32,822 nucleotides of DNA from an uncultured Clostridia bacterium (GTDB taxonomy: Bacteria > Bacillota > Clostridia > Christensenellales > CAG-314): contig CANQCN010000013.1 of NCBI GenBank assembly GCA_947589685.1, positions 1 through 32,822 on the forward strand, in the 5' to 3' direction. The notes below the pieces were generated by a model. The model worked only from the letters and a program-made list of their open reading frames with translations, was not told the origin of the DNA and made no database searches. Position numbers and translations under genes: made by a program. How positions within the stretch are numbered: position 1 is the first letter of the stretch; every line of letters starts with the position of its first letter. Below are positions 23,840 through 32,732 of the stretch, one piece after another.

Positions 23840-25678
23840 ATGTCGAATATCATCGATATTTTCAAGGGAGAGTGGACCGTATCCACTACGGTGCTTGTTC
23901 TTATTCTCGCCCAGCTGTTGATAGCTGTGGTGGCGCTTGTCGTATTTGCGATAGTGATGTTGCACAAGCGCGTTGTCTCTCGCGGGCAGGGCATACTCGT
24001 CGCGCGCGAAAAGACCGTTGTACAGCGCAATCTGACGGGTATCACGTTGGATACGAGCGCCGTACGTCGCAATTTCAAGATGGGCGAGCCTTTCGACTAC
24101 GAAGGGTTGATCGTAACCGCAAATTACGACGGAGAACCGCTCAGCGAGACCGTCTCCGACTACACGGTGGAGGCGCCCTTGCTGTCTTGGGAAGGTTCTC
24201 ATTCCGTCACGGTCCGTTACGGCGATCGCACTGCGTTTTACACGGTCGAGGTCGAGGCGGAGCGCGAACGCTTCCCCGTCGGGTTGGAGCTTGACGACTC
24301 CGCGGCACGCAAGAGCTTTGCCGTCGGCGAGCCGTTTGATTGCAGCGGCCTCAACGTCTTTATGAGATACAACATCGAGCCTCTTCGCGAAGAGGTATTC
24401 GGCTACACCGTGGACAATATTTCCACCGAGGAAGCGGGCGAAAAAGAGGTTTACGTCCGTTACGGCGGTTTTGTGGAGTACTATTCCGTAACCGTCGTCG
24501 AACCCCAACCCGAACCCCAACCCGAACCGTCGGAAGAGCCGACGAGCGCCGCAAGCGAATTGCGTTACGATCGCAGCTTCACCGCGCGCCTCATCCAATC
24601 GGACGACGACGTAAAGCAGTGGTACACGCTTGTCAAAAACGAACTGCTTTCTTACGGCAAGGTAAAAGCCCGCACAAGCTGGAAGCGCGAAACCTACAAG
24701 GGCGGCGGCCGCGTGTTGGCGTTGCTCGGCTTCCGCGGCAACACTTTGTGTTTGTCGTTGGCTCTCGATCCCGCCGCGCAGGACGAAACGCGTTACAAGG
24801 TGGAGGACGTATCCGCCAACAAGTCGTTTGAGGATACGCCTTGTATGTACCGTATCAAAAACGATCGTCGCGTAAAGCGCGCGGCAGAGCTGATTGCCAA
24901 GATGATGGCGGACTTCGGGCTGGAAAAGACCGACCGCATCGCCGAGGACTACTATTTGCCCTACGAAGGCATAGTGCAATTGGTCAACAAGGGGCTTGCC
25001 AAGCGCGTGCTTGTCGCCGTGCAGGATTTCAACAGTCTCGAACGTCCCGCGCAAAGCGAAGCCGCCGCAACGACGGCAGCGGCGCCCGTAGCAGTCGCCG
25101 AAGAGCAGCAGCCCGCAGCGGTCGAAGCTGTTTTTGCCGAGGACGACGTCGAAGGCGGCACGTTGCGTTACGACAAAAGCTTTCAAGCGCGACTCATCCA
25201 AGCGGACGACGAAACCAAGCGGTACTATTCCGCGATAAAAAACGAGCTTCTCTCTTACGCCAAGGTCAAGGACCGCACAAGCTGGAAGCGCGAAACCTAC
25301 AAGGTCAACGGCGGAGTCATCGCCAAGATCGGCTTCCGCGGCAACACGCTGTGTCTTTATTTGCCGCTCAACGCCGCCGACTACGAGGGAACGACCTACA
25401 AGGTAGAGGACGCGTCCGCCAACAGATCCAACGAGGACACGCCTTGTATGTTCCGTATCAAAAACGACAAGCGTCTGCGCATGGCGGCGGAGCTGATAGC
25501 TCAGGCAATGGCGCAAAAAGGCGTTGCGCGCACCGACCGCACGCCGATAGATTACTACGAGCCCTATCGCGACATAGTCACTCTCATTTCGGAGGGGTTG
25601 GTACGCCGCGAAATAAAGTCCAAAGAGGAAGAGCAAAGCGTATTCTCCAAGGGCAAGTCGGGAGGCAGCGATGCCTAA
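23840..25678 (+). CDS. Membrane-anchored protein with two Ig-like folds and a duplicated unknown domain, 612 aa
   Basis: One transmembrane helix (about 15-42, TTVLVLILAQLLIAVVALVVFAIVM) is followed by a basic stretch. Two bacterial Ig-like repeats follow (about 66-140 and 147-225), each with a F.(M/V)GEPFD..GL.V...Y pattern and ending in a YTV/YSV strand. After a Pro/Glu linker comes a domain of about 150 residues present twice (from 241 and 442). Conserved pieces are RYD.SF.ARLIQ.DD, KNELLSY.KVK.RTSWKRETYK, GFRGNTLCL.L, YKVED.SAN, EDTPCM.RIKND.R and DYY.PY..IV. I have met this domain in clostridial hypothetical proteins but know no function. An Ala/Glu-rich linker separates the copies. AGAGGTGG precedes ATG 23840. 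The stop overlaps the next start by 8 nt, tying it to c-di-GMP signalling. Confidence 0.7.
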   Translation: MSNIIDIFKGEWTVSTTVLVLILAQLLIAVVALVVFAIVMLHKRVVSRGQGILVAREKTVVQRNLTGITLDTSAVRRNFKMGEPFDYEGLIVTANYDGEPLSETVSDYTVEAPLLSWEGSHSVTVRYGDRTAFYTVEVEAERERFPVGLELDDSAARKSFAVGEPFDCSGLNVFMRYNIEPLREEVFGYTVDNISTEEAGEKEVYVRYGGFVEYYSVTVVEPQPEPQPEPSEEPTSAASELRYDRSFTARLIQSDDDVKQWYTLVKNELLSYGKVKARTSWKRETYKGGGRVLALLGFRGNTLCLSLALDPAAQDETRYKVEDVSANKSFEDTPCMYRIKNDRRVKRAAELIAKMMADFGLEKTDRIAEDYYLPYEGIVQLVNKGLAKRVLVAVQDFNSLERPAQSEAAATTAAAPVAVAEEQQPAAVEAVFAEDDVEGGTLRYDKSFQARLIQADDETKRYYSAIKNELLSYAKVKDRTSWKRETYKVNGGVIAKIGFRGNTLCLYLPLNAADYEGTTYKVEDASANRSNEDTPCMFRIKNDKRLRMAAELIAQAMAQKGVARTDRTPIDYYEPYRDIVTLISEGLVRREIKSKEEEQSVFSKGKSGGSDA

Positions 25679-27728
25679 CGTCCAAAAAGGTAGGCGCGAG
25701 CGTATCCTTGTCGTAGACGACTCGGAGATGAATCGTTCCATACTTGCGGATATGCTTTCGGAAAAATTCGACGTCACCGAGGCGGAGGACGGCGAGGCGG
25801 CGTTGGAGATACTCTCTCAGCAAGCCCACGTCTTTTCGTTGGTGCTGTTGGATATAGTGATGCCTCGCAAGGACGGTTTCGAAGTACTTACGGAAATGAA
25901 CCGTATGGGGCTTATCGAAGAGTTGCCCGTCATTATGGTTTCTGCGGAGACGGCTTCCGCGCAGACCGAACGCGCGTACGAATTGGGCGCGACGGATTTC
26001 ATCAAGAGGCCGTTTGACGCGTCTATCGTCTATCGTCGCGTACTCAACACGATCTTCCTTTACGCCAAGCAGCGCAAATTGATGAGCGTGATAGAGCAGC
26101 AGATAGACGAAAAAGAGCAAAACAGCAGCATGATGGTGGATATACTCAGCCACATCGTGGAGTTTCGCAACGGCGAAAGCGGCTTGCACATACTGCACGT
26201 GCGCACCATTACGGATTTTCTGTTGCGCAAGCTCATCAAAAAGACCAACAGCTACTCCATTGCGGAGGCGGACGTGCCTGTAATAAGCCTTGCGTCCGCA
26301 TTGCACGACATAGGCAAGATAGGCATAGACGACAAGATACTCAACAAACCGGGCAGATTGACCGACGAGGAATTTGCTGAGATGAAGTCGCACAGCGTGA
26401 TAGGCGCAAATATGCTTCAAAGCCTGTCCGCTCACAAGGACAAACCTCTTGTGCGCTACGCTTACGAAATTTGCCGCTGGCACCACGAGCGTTGGGACGG
26501 CAGAGGCTATCCCGACGGATTGCGGGGGGACAGTATCCCCATTTCGGCGCAGATAGTGGCGTTGGCAGACGTATACGACGCGCTCACGAGCGAACGGGTC
26601 TACAAGCCCGCCTTTTCTGCGGAAAAAGCCAAAGATATGATACTCAACGGCGAGTGCGGCGCGTTCAATCCGTTGTTGTTGGATTGCTTCGCGGAGGAAT
26701 TCGACAATATCCGCGCGATATTCACCGGCAGTTTAAGCGAAAACATCACCCGTCGCGAGGTGCGCAACCTGGCAAGCGCGGCGATCGACCCCAAAAGCGT
26801 CACGGCTTCCGAGCGCACCCTCAAATTGTTGGATTACGAGCGTATGAAGTACAACTTTTACGCTCAGCTTACGGAAGAGATCCAGTTCGAATACGACGTC
26901 GAAAGCGATCTGCTCAGGCTCAATCCCATCGGCGCAGCCAAGCTGGGCGTCGAAAGCGAGATCGTTTCTCCCGCTTCCGACGCAATGTTGCAAAAGCAGT
27001 TGGGAGACAAGTGGTTCTCCTCCCTCGGAGAGGTACTCAACAAAACCTCGCCGGAAACTCCCGAATACCGCCGCGAGTGTCAGCTTGCCATCAACGGCGA
27101 AATGCGTTGGTACAGCGTGATAATGCGCGTCATCTGGACGGAGGAAGCGGACCCGACCATTGCAAGCGTTATCGGCAAGATCGTGGACGTCAACTCCACG
27201 CACGTAGCGATGAACCGTCTCAAAGAAAAGTCCATTCGCGATCCGCTTACGGGCTTGCTCAACCGCGAGGGCGTCAAGGAAGAGCTTGAACACAAGTTTG
27301 ACAATTTCCCTCAGCGCAAGTACGCGGTAGCGACGTTCGACATCGACCGCTTCAAGAGCGCCAACGACGAATACGGTCACCTTTTCGGCGACAAGGTACT
27401 GCAAGAGCTTTCCGAAAGGCTGTTGCACGGCACGAGGGTACACGACCTTTGCGCGCGTATAGGCGGCGACGAATTTCTCATCGTGTTCGACTACGACGCC
27501 GAATACGACATCGCTTCGATAGTCGCGCGCGTTTACAAGGCGCTGTGCGGCAAGGTGGACGATTTCGATCTCACCGTCAGCATGGGCGTGGCAGAGATGA
27601 CCTGTTGCTCGCAAAAGTTTTCCGAGCTGTACAAAAAGGCGGATATAGCGCTTTACGTATCCAAAAACAACGGCAAACACACCTACACGTTTTACAACGA
27701 TTCGATGGGCGATTCGGTCCCGCAATAA
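25671..27728 (+). CDS. REC-HD-GYP-PAS-like-GGDEF c-di-GMP turnover protein, 685 aa
   Basis: Receiver domain (about 10-128) with RILVVDDSEMN and phospho-acceptor D61 in LLDIVMP. HD-GYP phosphodiesterase domain (about 150-345) with the HD pair H212-D213 in ALHDIGKIG and the HHERWDGRGYP signature from 271. A region of about 400-500 looks PAS-like. GGDEF diguanylate cyclase domain (about 525-675) with an intact GGDEF at 598-602 and a product-inhibition I-site R589-V-H-D592 exactly five residues before it. Both synthesis and hydrolysis sites look active, so phosphorylation at D61 could set which one dominates (inference). The start overlaps the previous gene by 8 nt. An HPt gene follows, a likely phosphate donor. 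Confidence 0.9.
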   Translation: MPNVQKGRRERILVVDDSEMNRSILADMLSEKFDVTEAEDGEAALEILSQQAHVFSLVLLDIVMPRKDGFEVLTEMNRMGLIEELPVIMVSAETASAQTERAYELGATDFIKRPFDASIVYRRVLNTIFLYAKQRKLMSVIEQQIDEKEQNSSMMVDILSHIVEFRNGESGLHILHVRTITDFLLRKLIKKTNSYSIAEADVPVISLASALHDIGKIGIDDKILNKPGRLTDEEFAEMKSHSVIGANMLQSLSAHKDKPLVRYAYEICRWHHERWDGRGYPDGLRGDSIPISAQIVALADVYDALTSERVYKPAFSAEKAKDMILNGECGAFNPLLLDCFAEEFDNIRAIFTGSLSENITRREVRNLASAAIDPKSVTASERTLKLLDYERMKYNFYAQLTEEIQFEYDVESDLLRLNPIGAAKLGVESEIVSPASDAMLQKQLGDKWFSSLGEVLNKTSPETPEYRRECQLAINGEMRWYSVIMRVIWTEEADPTIASVIGKIVDVNSTHVAMNRLKEKSIRDPLTGLLNREGVKEELEHKFDNFPQRKYAVATFDIDRFKSANDEYGHLFGDKVLQELSERLLHGTRVHDLCARIGGDEFLIVFDYDAEYDIASIVARVYKALCGKVDDFDLTVSMGVAEMTCCSQKFSELYKKADIALYVSKNNGKHTYTFYNDSMGDSVPQ

Positions 27729-27740
27729 CAGGAGACAACA

Positions 27741-28097
27741 ATGACGTTACAACAGTGCTATGAGGCGCTGGGCGGCGATTACAACGACGTGATCGGTCGA
27801 CTCAAAAGCGAGCGTCTCGTGCAAAAATTCGTACTCAAATTTCCCGACGACGGCAGCTACAAATTGCTGTTGCAGTCCTTGGAGGAGGGCAACGCGCAGG
27901 AAGCGTTTCGCGCGGCGCACACAATCAAGGGAATGTGTCAAAATTTGGCGTTTACCGCGTTGGGGCAGTCCGCTGCGGCTCTCACCGAGTGTTTGCGCGG
28001 CGGAAGTCTCGACGGCTGCAAACAATATCTGCCTCAGGTACAAGCCGACTACGAGCGTACGGTGACGTCTATTGCCGAATACTCGCGCACTCTGTAA
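27741..28097 (+). CDS. HPt (histidine phosphotransfer) domain protein, 118 aa
   Basis: A single HPt four-helix domain. The phospho-histidine is H60 in FRAAHTIKGMCQNLAF, which matches the AHTLKG-type HPt motif. The rest is helical with conserved spacing (LGQSAAALTECLR). It lies 12 nt after the REC-HD-GYP-GGDEF gene with AGGAGA upstream, so the natural reading is that it passes phosphate to that protein's D61. No histidine kinase is in the window; the Ig-like protein at 23840-25678 shows no kinase motifs, so the kinase must be encoded elsewhere. Confidence 0.85.
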   Translation: MTLQQCYEALGGDYNDVIGRLKSERLVQKFVLKFPDDGSYKLLLQSLEEGNAQEAFRAAHTIKGMCQNLAFTALGQSAAALTECLRGGSLDGCKQYLPQVQADYERTVTSIAEYSRTL

Positions 28098-28164
28098 CCA
28101 ATTTGCACGCAAAGCCGAGTTTCAAGGCTTGCGCGTCGCGACATAGTAACCAAAGGAGAAGCAA

Positions 28165-29862
28165 ATGGAATATTTTCGCTTGGGCGACATTCTCGTCCAA
28201 AACGGCGCGATAACGCAGGAACAACTGAACAGAGCGCTGGAAATTCAAAAAACCAAACACGAACGTCTCGGCACGATCCTCATCGAAGAGGGTATCATCA
28301 ACGAGCAGCTGCTCATCGAAACGCTCGAAATGCAGTTGGGTATTGATTTCATCGATCTGTCCAACATTCGCATACCCGTCGAGTTGGCGTCGCTCGTTCC
28401 CAAAAACATAGCCCGCCGCCACGGCGTGGTGCCCGTTCGTCTCAACAAGGACGAGCTGACTCTTGCTATGAGCGACCCGCTCAACTTTGTTGCGTTGGAA
28501 GAAGTCCGCACAGCCACCCGCAAGCGTATTTTGCCCAAGATAGCGACCACCGTCGCCGTCAACAAAGCCATAGCCACTCTTTACGGCAACGAGGGCGTCG
28601 CCCGCGCGATAGAAGAGCTGCGCAGCGATTCGACCTCTCGCGAAACGACCGCCGCGCGTCCCCGCACGGAAGAGGTTTCCGACGAAGCTCAGCACCAATC
28701 CGCTCCCACAATACGGCTTGTCAACTCCATTTTGGAGAGGGCTGCCACCGAGCGCGCCAGCGACGTGCACATCGAACCTCATTCCGACGAGATAGTGGTG
28801 CGTATGCGCGTAGACGGCAGATTGCGCACGATGCTCACCGTTCCCGAAGAACTCAAACGTACGGTGGTATCCCGTCTCAAAATTATGGGCGGAATGGATA
28901 TTGCCGAAAGCCGTGTGCCGCAGGACGGTCGTGCCAACGTCATCATCAAGGGTCGCAGCATCGATCTGCGTATGTCCACGTTGCCCACGCTCTACGGTGA
29001 AAAGGTAGTTATTCGTCTGTTGGACAAGTCGGCGCAGCTGCTCAACGCTCACGCGATAGGCTTGGAGGGCGAAAACCTCGTCAAATACAACAAGCTCATC
29101 TCCTGCGAACACGGCATGGTGCTCATCGTCGGACCTACCGGCAGCGGCAAATCCTCCACGATGTACACGATGATACGTTCTCTCAACACCGACGAAGTCA
29201 ACCTCGTCACGTTGGAAAACCCCGTCGAATACGACATCGAGGGCGTCACGCAGGTGCAGATAAACGAAAAAACGGGCATGACCTTTGCGGGAGGACTGCG
29301 CGCCATTCTCCGTCAGGACCCCGACATCATCGCGATAGGCGAGATCCGCGACAGCGAAACGGCGGAAATAGCCATTCGTTCCGCGATAACGGGACACTTG
29401 GTTTTGTCCACGGTACACACAAGCGACGCGCTCTCCGCCATCGACCGTTTGGTAGATATCGGCGTTGCGCCCTATCTGCTCAGCGACGCGCTCAACGGCG
29501 TTGTGTCGCAGCGTCTTGTGCGGCGTATATGTCCCCATTGCAAGGAAGAGTACGAGCCCACCGCCGAGGAATTGGCTTCGCTGGGTATGGACGCAAACTC
29601 TCACGTGCATTTTTATCGCGGCAAGGGCTGTCCGCACTGTTTCCACACGGGCTACGTCGGCAGAACGGCGGTATTTGAAATTCTCGTTGTGGACAAGGCT
29701 TTCCGCCGCGCCATTGCGGACGGGACGCACATTGCCCGCCTCGAACAATGCAAAGCCAACGGCGAATTTGTGCCCCTTGCCGAGGACTGCAAGCGTTTGG
29801 TGCTTGCGGGGGTCACCTCTCTGGAAGAGGTACTCGGCGTACTCAATTCGATAGAACAATAA
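28165..29862 (+). CDS. pilB: Type IV pilus assembly ATPase PilB with c-di-GMP-binding MshEN domain, 565 aa
   Basis: Hexameric ATPase that powers pilus extension at the inner face of the membrane. The N-terminus has two consecutive 24-residue MshEN motifs of the form RLGxxLxxxGxxxxxxLxxxLxxQ, at 5-28 and 34-57. Both match completely, so c-di-GMP binding is expected. The ATPase core has Walker A GPTGSGKS (323-330, Lys329), the Asp box LENPVEYDIEGVTQVQIN, Walker B DPDIIAIGEIRD and the His box VLSTVHTSDALSAIDRL. A zinc site follows: CPHC (about 457) and CPHC (about 491). Its place next to a c-di-GMP synthase/hydrolase supports direct control. AAAGGAG precedes ATG 28165; the gap from the HPt gene is 67 nt. 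Confidence 0.93.
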   Translation: MEYFRLGDILVQNGAITQEQLNRALEIQKTKHERLGTILIEEGIINEQLLIETLEMQLGIDFIDLSNIRIPVELASLVPKNIARRHGVVPVRLNKDELTLAMSDPLNFVALEEVRTATRKRILPKIATTVAVNKAIATLYGNEGVARAIEELRSDSTSRETTAARPRTEEVSDEAQHQSAPTIRLVNSILERAATERASDVHIEPHSDEIVVRMRVDGRLRTMLTVPEELKRTVVSRLKIMGGMDIAESRVPQDGRANVIIKGRSIDLRMSTLPTLYGEKVVIRLLDKSAQLLNAHAIGLEGENLVKYNKLISCEHGMVLIVGPTGSGKSSTMYTMIRSLNTDEVNLVTLENPVEYDIEGVTQVQINEKTGMTFAGGLRAILRQDPDIIAIGEIRDSETAEIAIRSAITGHLVLSTVHTSDALSAIDRLVDIGVAPYLLSDALNGVVSQRLVRRICPHCKEEYEPTAEELASLGMDANSHVHFYRGKGCPHCFHTGYVGRTAVFEILVVDKAFRRAIADGTHIARLEQCKANGEFVPLAEDCKRLVLAGVTSLEEVLGVLNSIEQ

Positions 29863-29880
29863 ACGGAGGAAGGCTAAGCT

Positions 29881-30930
29881 ATGCCAATGGAACTAAACAC
29901 CCTCGTTGCTCAGGCGAAATTGAGCAACGCTTCGGATATTCACCTTGTTCGCGGATTGCCGCCCCGCATACGCATAGACGGCAAATTGGAGGACTTCGGT
30001 CAGCCCCTTACCGCCGCCGACTGCGAGTTTTACGCGCGTCAGATGGCGGGCAAGGACTACGACGCCGTTTCCGCCAAGGGCGAGCTGGATCTGGCGATAA
30101 CCTTTCCGGGTCATATCCGTTGCCGTATCAATCTGTTCCGTCAGCAGGGCGCTATCTCCGCCGCGATAAGAATACTTTCCGAACAGATCCCCGAACTTGA
30201 CAGTCTCGGACTTCCCCCCGCGGTGCAAAGCTTGCCCAACCTCAAACGCGGCATAGTGCTTGTCACGGGCGAAACGGGCAGCGGCAAATCTACGACGCTT
30301 GCCGCCATGCTCAACAGGATAAACCAAACTGCAAGCAAGCACATCATCACTTTGGAGGATCCCATCGAGTACATTTACCGTCCCAATCGCTGCCTCATCA
30401 ACCAGCGCGAGGTGGGCACGGATACCGACAGCTACGAAAGCGGCTTGCGCGCCATTTTGCGCGAGGATCCGGACGTTATACTCATCGGCGAAATGCGCGA
30501 TCTCATCACGATAGACACGGCGCTTACCGCTGCGGAGACGGGTCACTTGGTATTTGCCACGTTGCACACCAACTCCGCTCCCGACAGTATCGACCGTATC
30601 GTGGATGTTTTTCCCGAATTGCGGCAAAAACAGATACGTATGCAGTTATCCACTACGCTTATGGCGGTGTTGAGTCAGCAGCTGCTCCCCAAAAAGAGCG
30701 GCGGACGCGTTGCCGCTTGCGAGCTTATGATGGTAACTCCCGCCATACGCAACCTTATCCGCGAGGGCAAAACTCCGCAGATAGCCAGCAGCATGGCTAC
30801 CAGCGCGGCGGAAGGCTCCGTCACTATGGACAACTCTATCATTGCTCTGTATCGCAAGGGGCTTATCTCGGCGGAGACGGCGAGATCGGCGGCTCACGAT
30901 GCGGAATACGTAAAAAAGAGCGTATATTGA
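29881..30930 (+). CDS. pilT: Pilus retraction ATPase PilT, 349 aa
   Basis: Hexameric ATPase that retracts type IV pili. It opens with the PilT-type N-terminal domain (SNASDIHLVRGLPPRIRIDGKL). Walker A is GETGSGKST (130-138, Lys136); the Asp box is LEDPIEYIYRPNRCLINQREVG; Walker B DPDVILIGEMRD; the His box FATLHTNSAPDSIDRIVD. The PilT hallmark AIRNLIREGKT (about 287-297) near the C-terminus separates it from PilB. Length is standard. ATG 29881 lies 18 nt after pilB behind GGAGGAAGG; an internal ATG two codons later is an alternative start. Together with PilB it shows that these pili are retractile. Confidence 0.93.
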   Translation: MPMELNTLVAQAKLSNASDIHLVRGLPPRIRIDGKLEDFGQPLTAADCEFYARQMAGKDYDAVSAKGELDLAITFPGHIRCRINLFRQQGAISAAIRILSEQIPELDSLGLPPAVQSLPNLKRGIVLVTGETGSGKSTTLAAMLNRINQTASKHIITLEDPIEYIYRPNRCLINQREVGTDTDSYESGLRAILREDPDVILIGEMRDLITIDTALTAAETGHLVFATLHTNSAPDSIDRIVDVFPELRQKQIRMQLSTTLMAVLSQQLLPKKSGGRVAACELMMVTPAIRNLIREGKTPQIASSMATSAAEGSVTMDNSIIALYRKGLISAETARSAAHDAEYVKKSVY

Positions 30931-30967
30931 GCGCTTGCGCATGCAATATTAACAGCAAGGAGGATGT

Positions 30968-32188
30968 ATGCAAACATACAAATATCGCGCGATCGCACAG
31001 GACGGCACGGCTGTCAACGGCGTGGTCGAGGCTTACGACGAATTCGAAGCGGTCAACGAGATCCGCAAGACCTATTCGGTCGTGGAGTCTATCAAGCCCG
31101 TTCGCAAGGGGCGCCGCGTAAATATCGACGTCAACGAGCCGCTGTGGGTAAGCAACAAAACTCTTGCCATCACGGCTAACCAATTTTACATTATGCTGCG
31201 CGCGGGGCTTACAATGAGCCGCACGATAGAGCTTATCGCCGACCAATGCGACGACAAATTGATGAGGCGCTATCTTCGCGCTTCCGCCGAGGACGTCGCC
31301 GCGGGTTATTCCTTGGCGGACAGCCTGGAAAAGAACGGCAAAAAGATCCCCGCCGTGTTCATCGAAACGGTGCGCGCCGGCGAGGAATCGGGTACCTTGG
31401 AACACTCTTTCCAAAGCCTCGAAGCGTACTACACCCGCGCCAACAAGACAAAAAAGAAGGTCAAGTCCGCGCTCACCTATCCGATACTCGTATTGGTGAT
31501 AGCGGTGGTAGTCATCGCGCTCATTATGGTGGTGCTTGTTCCTCGTATGACGGAGACGTTGACGGGCTTCGGCGTGGAATTGCCTCTCGTGACGCGTATC
31601 CTCATTGCCATATCCAACTTTTTCAAAAATTGGTGGTACGTCATACTCATCGTGATCGTCGCCTTGGTGCTTGCCCGCTACTTTTGGGGCAAAACGGAAA
31701 AAGGCAAAATGTTGTTTTCGCGCTTGCGGCTCAAATTGCCCGTTTTGGGCAAGATCGCCCGTTACAACGCTGCCGCTCAGGTGGCTAACACCCTGTCCAC
31801 ATTGCTTGCGGCGGGTCTGCCTATGACGCGCGCGCTGGATATCGTCAGCCGCGTGGTGGATCTGCGCTGCGTAGGCAAGGAACTCAACGAATGTATCGTC
31901 GATATCGAAGGCGGTATGAGCCTCGGCGAAGCGTTGAAAAACAGCAAATACCTCCCCGCGATGTTGGTGGAAATGATCAACGTGGGCGAGACCTCAGGTA
32001 CTTTGGAGGAGACTCTCCGCACGATAGGCAACTTTTACAGCGACGAAGCGACCACCGCGGCAGACGCCGCATTGGCGCTTATGGAGCCTATGATCACGAT
32101 CGTTCTCGGCGTGGTAGTCGGCTTCATCGTCATCGCCATCTACGTCCCGATGTTCTCTATGTCCTCCGGCATGGGAACGGGACTGTGA
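30968..32188 (+). CDS. pilC: Type IV pilus inner-membrane platform protein PilC, 406 aa
   Basis: Platform protein of the T2SSF/PilC family that couples the ATPases to pilin. It begins TYKYRAIAQDGTAVNGVVEA, the usual start, and has two T2SSF repeats: ANQFYIMLRAGLTMSRTIELIA...GYSLADSLEKN...VRAGEESGTLEHSF (about 74-160) and VANTLSTLLAAGLPMTRALDIV...GMSLGEALKNSKYLPAMLVEMINVGETSGTLEETL (about 272-355). Three membrane segments are visible near 172-195, 220-240 and 375-398. AAGGAGG precedes the ATG at 30968. No pilin, prepilin peptidase or PilMNO genes lie in the window, so the machine is completed elsewhere. Confidence 0.93.
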   Translation: MQTYKYRAIAQDGTAVNGVVEAYDEFEAVNEIRKTYSVVESIKPVRKGRRVNIDVNEPLWVSNKTLAITANQFYIMLRAGLTMSRTIELIADQCDDKLMRRYLRASAEDVAAGYSLADSLEKNGKKIPAVFIETVRAGEESGTLEHSFQSLEAYYTRANKTKKKVKSALTYPILVLVIAVVVIALIMVVLVPRMTETLTGFGVELPLVTRILIAISNFFKNWWYVILIVIVALVLARYFWGKTEKGKMLFSRLRLKLPVLGKIARYNAAAQVANTLSTLLAAGLPMTRALDIVSRVVDLRCVGKELNECIVDIEGGMSLGEALKNSKYLPAMLVEMINVGETSGTLEETLRTIGNFYSDEATTAADAALALMEPMITIVLGVVVGFIVIAIYVPMFSMSSGMGTGL

Positions 32189-32189
32189 T

Positions 32190-32212
32190 CGTTTGCGGCA
32201 GAGCCGCAAACG
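32190..32212 (+). other. Hairpin after pilC
   Basis: CGTTTGCGGC (32190-32199) pairs with GCCGCAAACG (32203-32212) over a 3-nt loop, directly after the pilC stop. No T run follows, so it may stabilise the 3' end or terminate only weakly. Confidence 0.5.
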
Positions 32213-32267
32213 AGAGAAGTTTGCCGCTACGCGTCAAGTGAAGTAAGTCGCTCGTGCGGTCGCGCTC

Positions 32268-32324
32268 AAAAAGGCTTCGCTTCGGGCACTAATGAAAGGC
32301 GCCCCTTGATGAGCAAGGGGAGCT
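32268..32324 (+). repeat. Intergenic repeat C, copy 1
   Basis: 57 nt beginning AAAAAGGCTTCGCTTCGGGC and ending in the hairpin CCCCTT-GATGAGC-AAGGGG-AGCT. It matches 32666-32722 with one difference. The following GTC...GAC-TGAGGGG resembles repeats common between genes in gut Clostridia. Confidence 0.85.
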
Positions 32325-32665
32325 GTCGAACGAAGCGAGACTGAGGGGTTTGAAGTTTTGAGCGGTGCCCTCGTTGCAGATTATTTTGAGTCGCGACGCG
32401 CTCGCTCTCGGTAGAACCCACCGTTCCATTTATAAGGAACACGGGCGCACGAAGAAAACGATTGCGCCCTCACGTGGCAGCTACCAACACCACACTGTGG
32501 TGATTGGTTTAACGCGCCACGCCCCTCCGCCCAACCCCTATTCGCAGGGACACAGTCGATAACGGCGACACTGAACCGTCCCCGTCAATCGAGTGAAACA
32601 CGATTTACGGGGAAGGGGGGGGGACCACCGACAGGTGGTGGAAGAGGGGTACAAGAAATAACCCC
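32325..32665 (+). other. Non-coding stretch between repeat copies
   Basis: No supported gene. It contains short inverted repeats such as CACCAC/GTGGTG (about 32490-32505) and ACCACC/GGTGGT around 32622-32639, next to a G9 run. It reads as further intergenic repeat material. Confidence 0.5.
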
Positions 32666-32722
32666 AAAAAGGCTTCACTTCGGGCACTAATGAAAGGCGC
32701 CCCTTGATGAGCAAGGGGAGCT
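32666..32722 (+). repeat. Intergenic repeat C, copy 2
   Basis: Second copy of the 57-nt element, direct orientation, 398 bp from the first, with a single G-to-A change (CTTCACTT for CTTCGCTT). Confidence 0.85.
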
Positions 32723-32732
32723 GGCACCAAAA

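Noticed and set aside
23810-25777. 655-codon open frame on the minus strand
   Set aside because: Antisense to the Ig-like protein, whose plus-strand frame has a TM helix, duplicated domain and good start.
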